Below are positions 6,331 to 7,124 of a stretch of 7,124 bases of DNA, piece after piece (position 1 is the first letter of the stretch; every line of letters starts with the position of its first letter). Made by a program: the position numbers and the translations under genes. Origin of the DNA: Oligoflexales bacterium (lineage in GTDB: Bacteria; Bdellovibrionota_B; Oligoflexia; Oligoflexales; CACXFL01); the NCBI GenBank assembly GCA_028282865.1, contig JANQHA010000277.1, positions 1-7,124 on the forward strand, given 5' to 3'. Under the pieces are notes generated by a model. It had not been told where the DNA came from. It searched no databases and saw nothing but the letters and a program-made list of their open reading frames with translations.

Positions 6331-6336
6331 GGGGAG
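6331..6336 (+). promoter_or_regulatory. Ribosome binding site of the small exported protein gene
   Basis: GGGGAG lies 6 nt before the ATG at 6343. Further upstream, a perfect TTGACA at 6301-6306 could be a -35 element, but the best partner at suitable spacing (CATAGC, 6325-6330, 18 bp) is a poor -10. The promoter is therefore undecided. Confidence 0.6.
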
Positions 6337-6342
6337 TAACTA

Positions 6343-6801
6343 ATGTTAATAGCTAGATTCCTGATAACCACCGTCTTCTTTCTAAACACAATTTCATGTG
6401 TGAGCAAACAACGAGCAAAAAACGACAATCAAAACTTTACTGTTAAGCTAGCCATACCCGAACTTTTTAAGCTCGATACCAGCACGTACCCAGTAGGCAA
6501 GTGTATACCTATTCAAATTCAGGCAGTCGACGTAAACGATCGAACCAATTTGATCTCACTAAAAAAGGACGTTCCACTAGAGATCACACCCGGCGAATTC
6601 GGCCATAGCGACTTCGATATCGAAGTCTATAGCGAGAAAGCCTGCTCAGAAAAGACAAATGCGGCGATATTACCAGCGAGTGACCTAACGCCGAGTATGG
6701 TGAAAGTCTATACGAAGTCAGAAAAAGAGGGAGCTTCGGCAATTCGCATTTCATACGATACTGGCGTACTTACTATGAAAATGAAGTTTAGAGCCAAGTA
6801 G
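6343..6801 (+). CDS. Small exported, probably lipid-anchored protein of unknown function (152 aa)
   Basis: Residues 1-18 form a signal peptide (R5, then the hydrophobic stretch FLITTVFFLNTIS). C19 in TISC resembles a lipobox, but N15 at -4 is unusual, so lipidation is likely rather than certain. The mature part is rich in alternating polar and hydrophobic strands (VKLAIPELF, CIPIQIQAVDV, VPLEIT, FDIEVYSEKAC, AIRISY, LTMKMKF), consistent with one beta-sandwich domain. C54 and C101 could form a disulfide. The pattern of a strand ending YSEKAC, then a segment like ILPASDLTPSMVKVYTKSEKEG-x-x-x-I, recalls short Ig-like modules in secreted proteins of deltaproteobacteria and relatives, but this is a resemblance only. 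A good GGGGAG precedes the start. The gene is 84 bp after the VOC gene, probably a separate unit. Confidence 0.75.
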   Translation: MLIARFLITTVFFLNTISCVSKQRAKNDNQNFTVKLAIPELFKLDTSTYPVGKCIPIQIQAVDVNDRTNLISLKKDVPLEITPGEFGHSDFDIEVYSEKACSEKTNAAILPASDLTPSMVKVYTKSEKEGASAIRISYDTGVLTMKMKFRAK

Positions 6802-6825
6802 TTTTTAGTTTATTAACTCAAAAAC
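6801..6825. terminator. Weak AT-rich hairpin between convergent genes, possible bidirectional terminator
   Basis: GTTTTT at 6801-6806 pairs with AAAAAC at 6820-6825, with inner GTT/AAC arms around a short loop and one small bulge. It lies at the stop codon of the plus-strand gene and before the convergent transporter's 3' end. The stem is nearly all A-T and lacks a GC core, so its strength is doubtful. Confidence 0.3.
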
Positions 6826-6843
6826 AACCCGAAGCCGCCAATC

Positions 6844-7124
6844 TCACCCATCAATCACTCTCATATTCTTCCAAAGACCGCCAGTAAACCGCCACAAGTA
6901 TACGATTGCCTGACCTGCGATAAATAGGCTGCAAGAACCCCAAGCCCAATAAATAGCATAGGGGTCGTTACGAAATAACCAAGTAGGTAAAATCATCAAC
7001 GGCCAAGGGATAATAAGCGCGACTAAAGTTACAAACCTAGTATCTCCGGCTCCTTTAAGTGCGAAAGAAAATATAAAGTTGCCACTATCAAAGATGGTGA
7101 ACAGCGCAACAAACATAAGTAGAT
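6844..7124 (-). CDS. MATE-family efflux transporter, C-terminal 92 residues only
   Basis: The stop is TGA at 6844-6846 and the frame is open to the right edge, reading two Leu codons beyond the first internal Met. That Met (codon at 7114-7116) is therefore not a start; the true start lies outside. The piece contains ALKGAGDTRFVT, matching the conserved loop near the end of MATE (multidrug and toxic compound extrusion) transporters. It is followed by two membrane helices (about FVTLVALIIPWPLMILPTWLF and IYWAWGSCSLFIAGQAIVYLW) and a short basic tail ending WKNMRVIDG, a typical MATE end. The full protein would have 12 helices and exchange Na+ or H+ for drugs or other organic compounds across the inner membrane; the substrate cannot be told from this end. 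It converges on the small exported protein gene. Confidence 0.88.
   Translation of the reverse strand, partial: LLMFVALFTIFDSGNFIFSFALKGAGDTRFVTLVALIIPWPLMILPTWLFRNDPYAIYWAWGSCSLFIAGQAIVYLWRFTGGLWKNMRVIDG

Overview
The window looks like a chromosomal stretch from a Gram-negative bacterium with moderate GC content. Two proteins carry lipoprotein-type or Sec signal peptides, one has a c-type haem motif, and there is a LysR-type regulator. A very large Cys-containing Ig/cadherin-like repeat lipoprotein beside secreted orphan proteins recalls Bdellovibrionota/Oligoflexia or related environmental Proteobacteria. That placement is an impression from protein style, not something the sequence proves.

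Layout. (1) Positions 1-3132, minus strand: the first 1044 codons of one giant open frame that runs off the left edge. It starts with a clear lipobox signal peptide, followed by about ten tandem ~111-residue Ig/cadherin-like (He_PIG-type) domains. Each complete domain has an Asp-rich loop and a pair of cysteines. No stop codon lies in this frame, and the apparent plus-strand ORFs here are antisense shadows. (2) Positions 3133-3347: 215 bp holding a ribosome binding site, a plausible sigma70-type promoter for the giant gene and a cluster of small TAAAG/CTTTA inverted repeats just upstream of it. (3) Positions 3348-4844, minus: a 498-residue exported protein with one CXXCH haem-binding motif. 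(4) Positions 4845-4962: a divergent, very AT-rich control region with a T-N11-A box and a 12-bp tandem repeat. (5) Positions 4963-6258, plus: a LysR-type regulator and a VOC (glyoxalase-fold) protein 9 bp apart, almost certainly one operon. (6) Positions 6343-6801, plus: a small exported, possibly lipid-anchored orphan protein. (7) Positions 6844-7124, minus: the C-terminal end of a MATE-family transporter entering from the right edge.

How the parts may work together. The LysR gene is arranged to control itself, the VOC gene and the divergent haem protein from the shared 118-bp region. This is the usual LysR arrangement, but the effector and physiological role cannot be read from the sequence. 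The giant lipoprotein appears to be a separate unit with its own promoter and is probably an outer-membrane or surface-exposed adhesin-like stalk. The most interesting points are the Cys-paired variant of its repeats, a G8 homopolymer inside its coding sequence that could allow phase variation, and the uncharacterised mono-haem protein divergent from the regulator.
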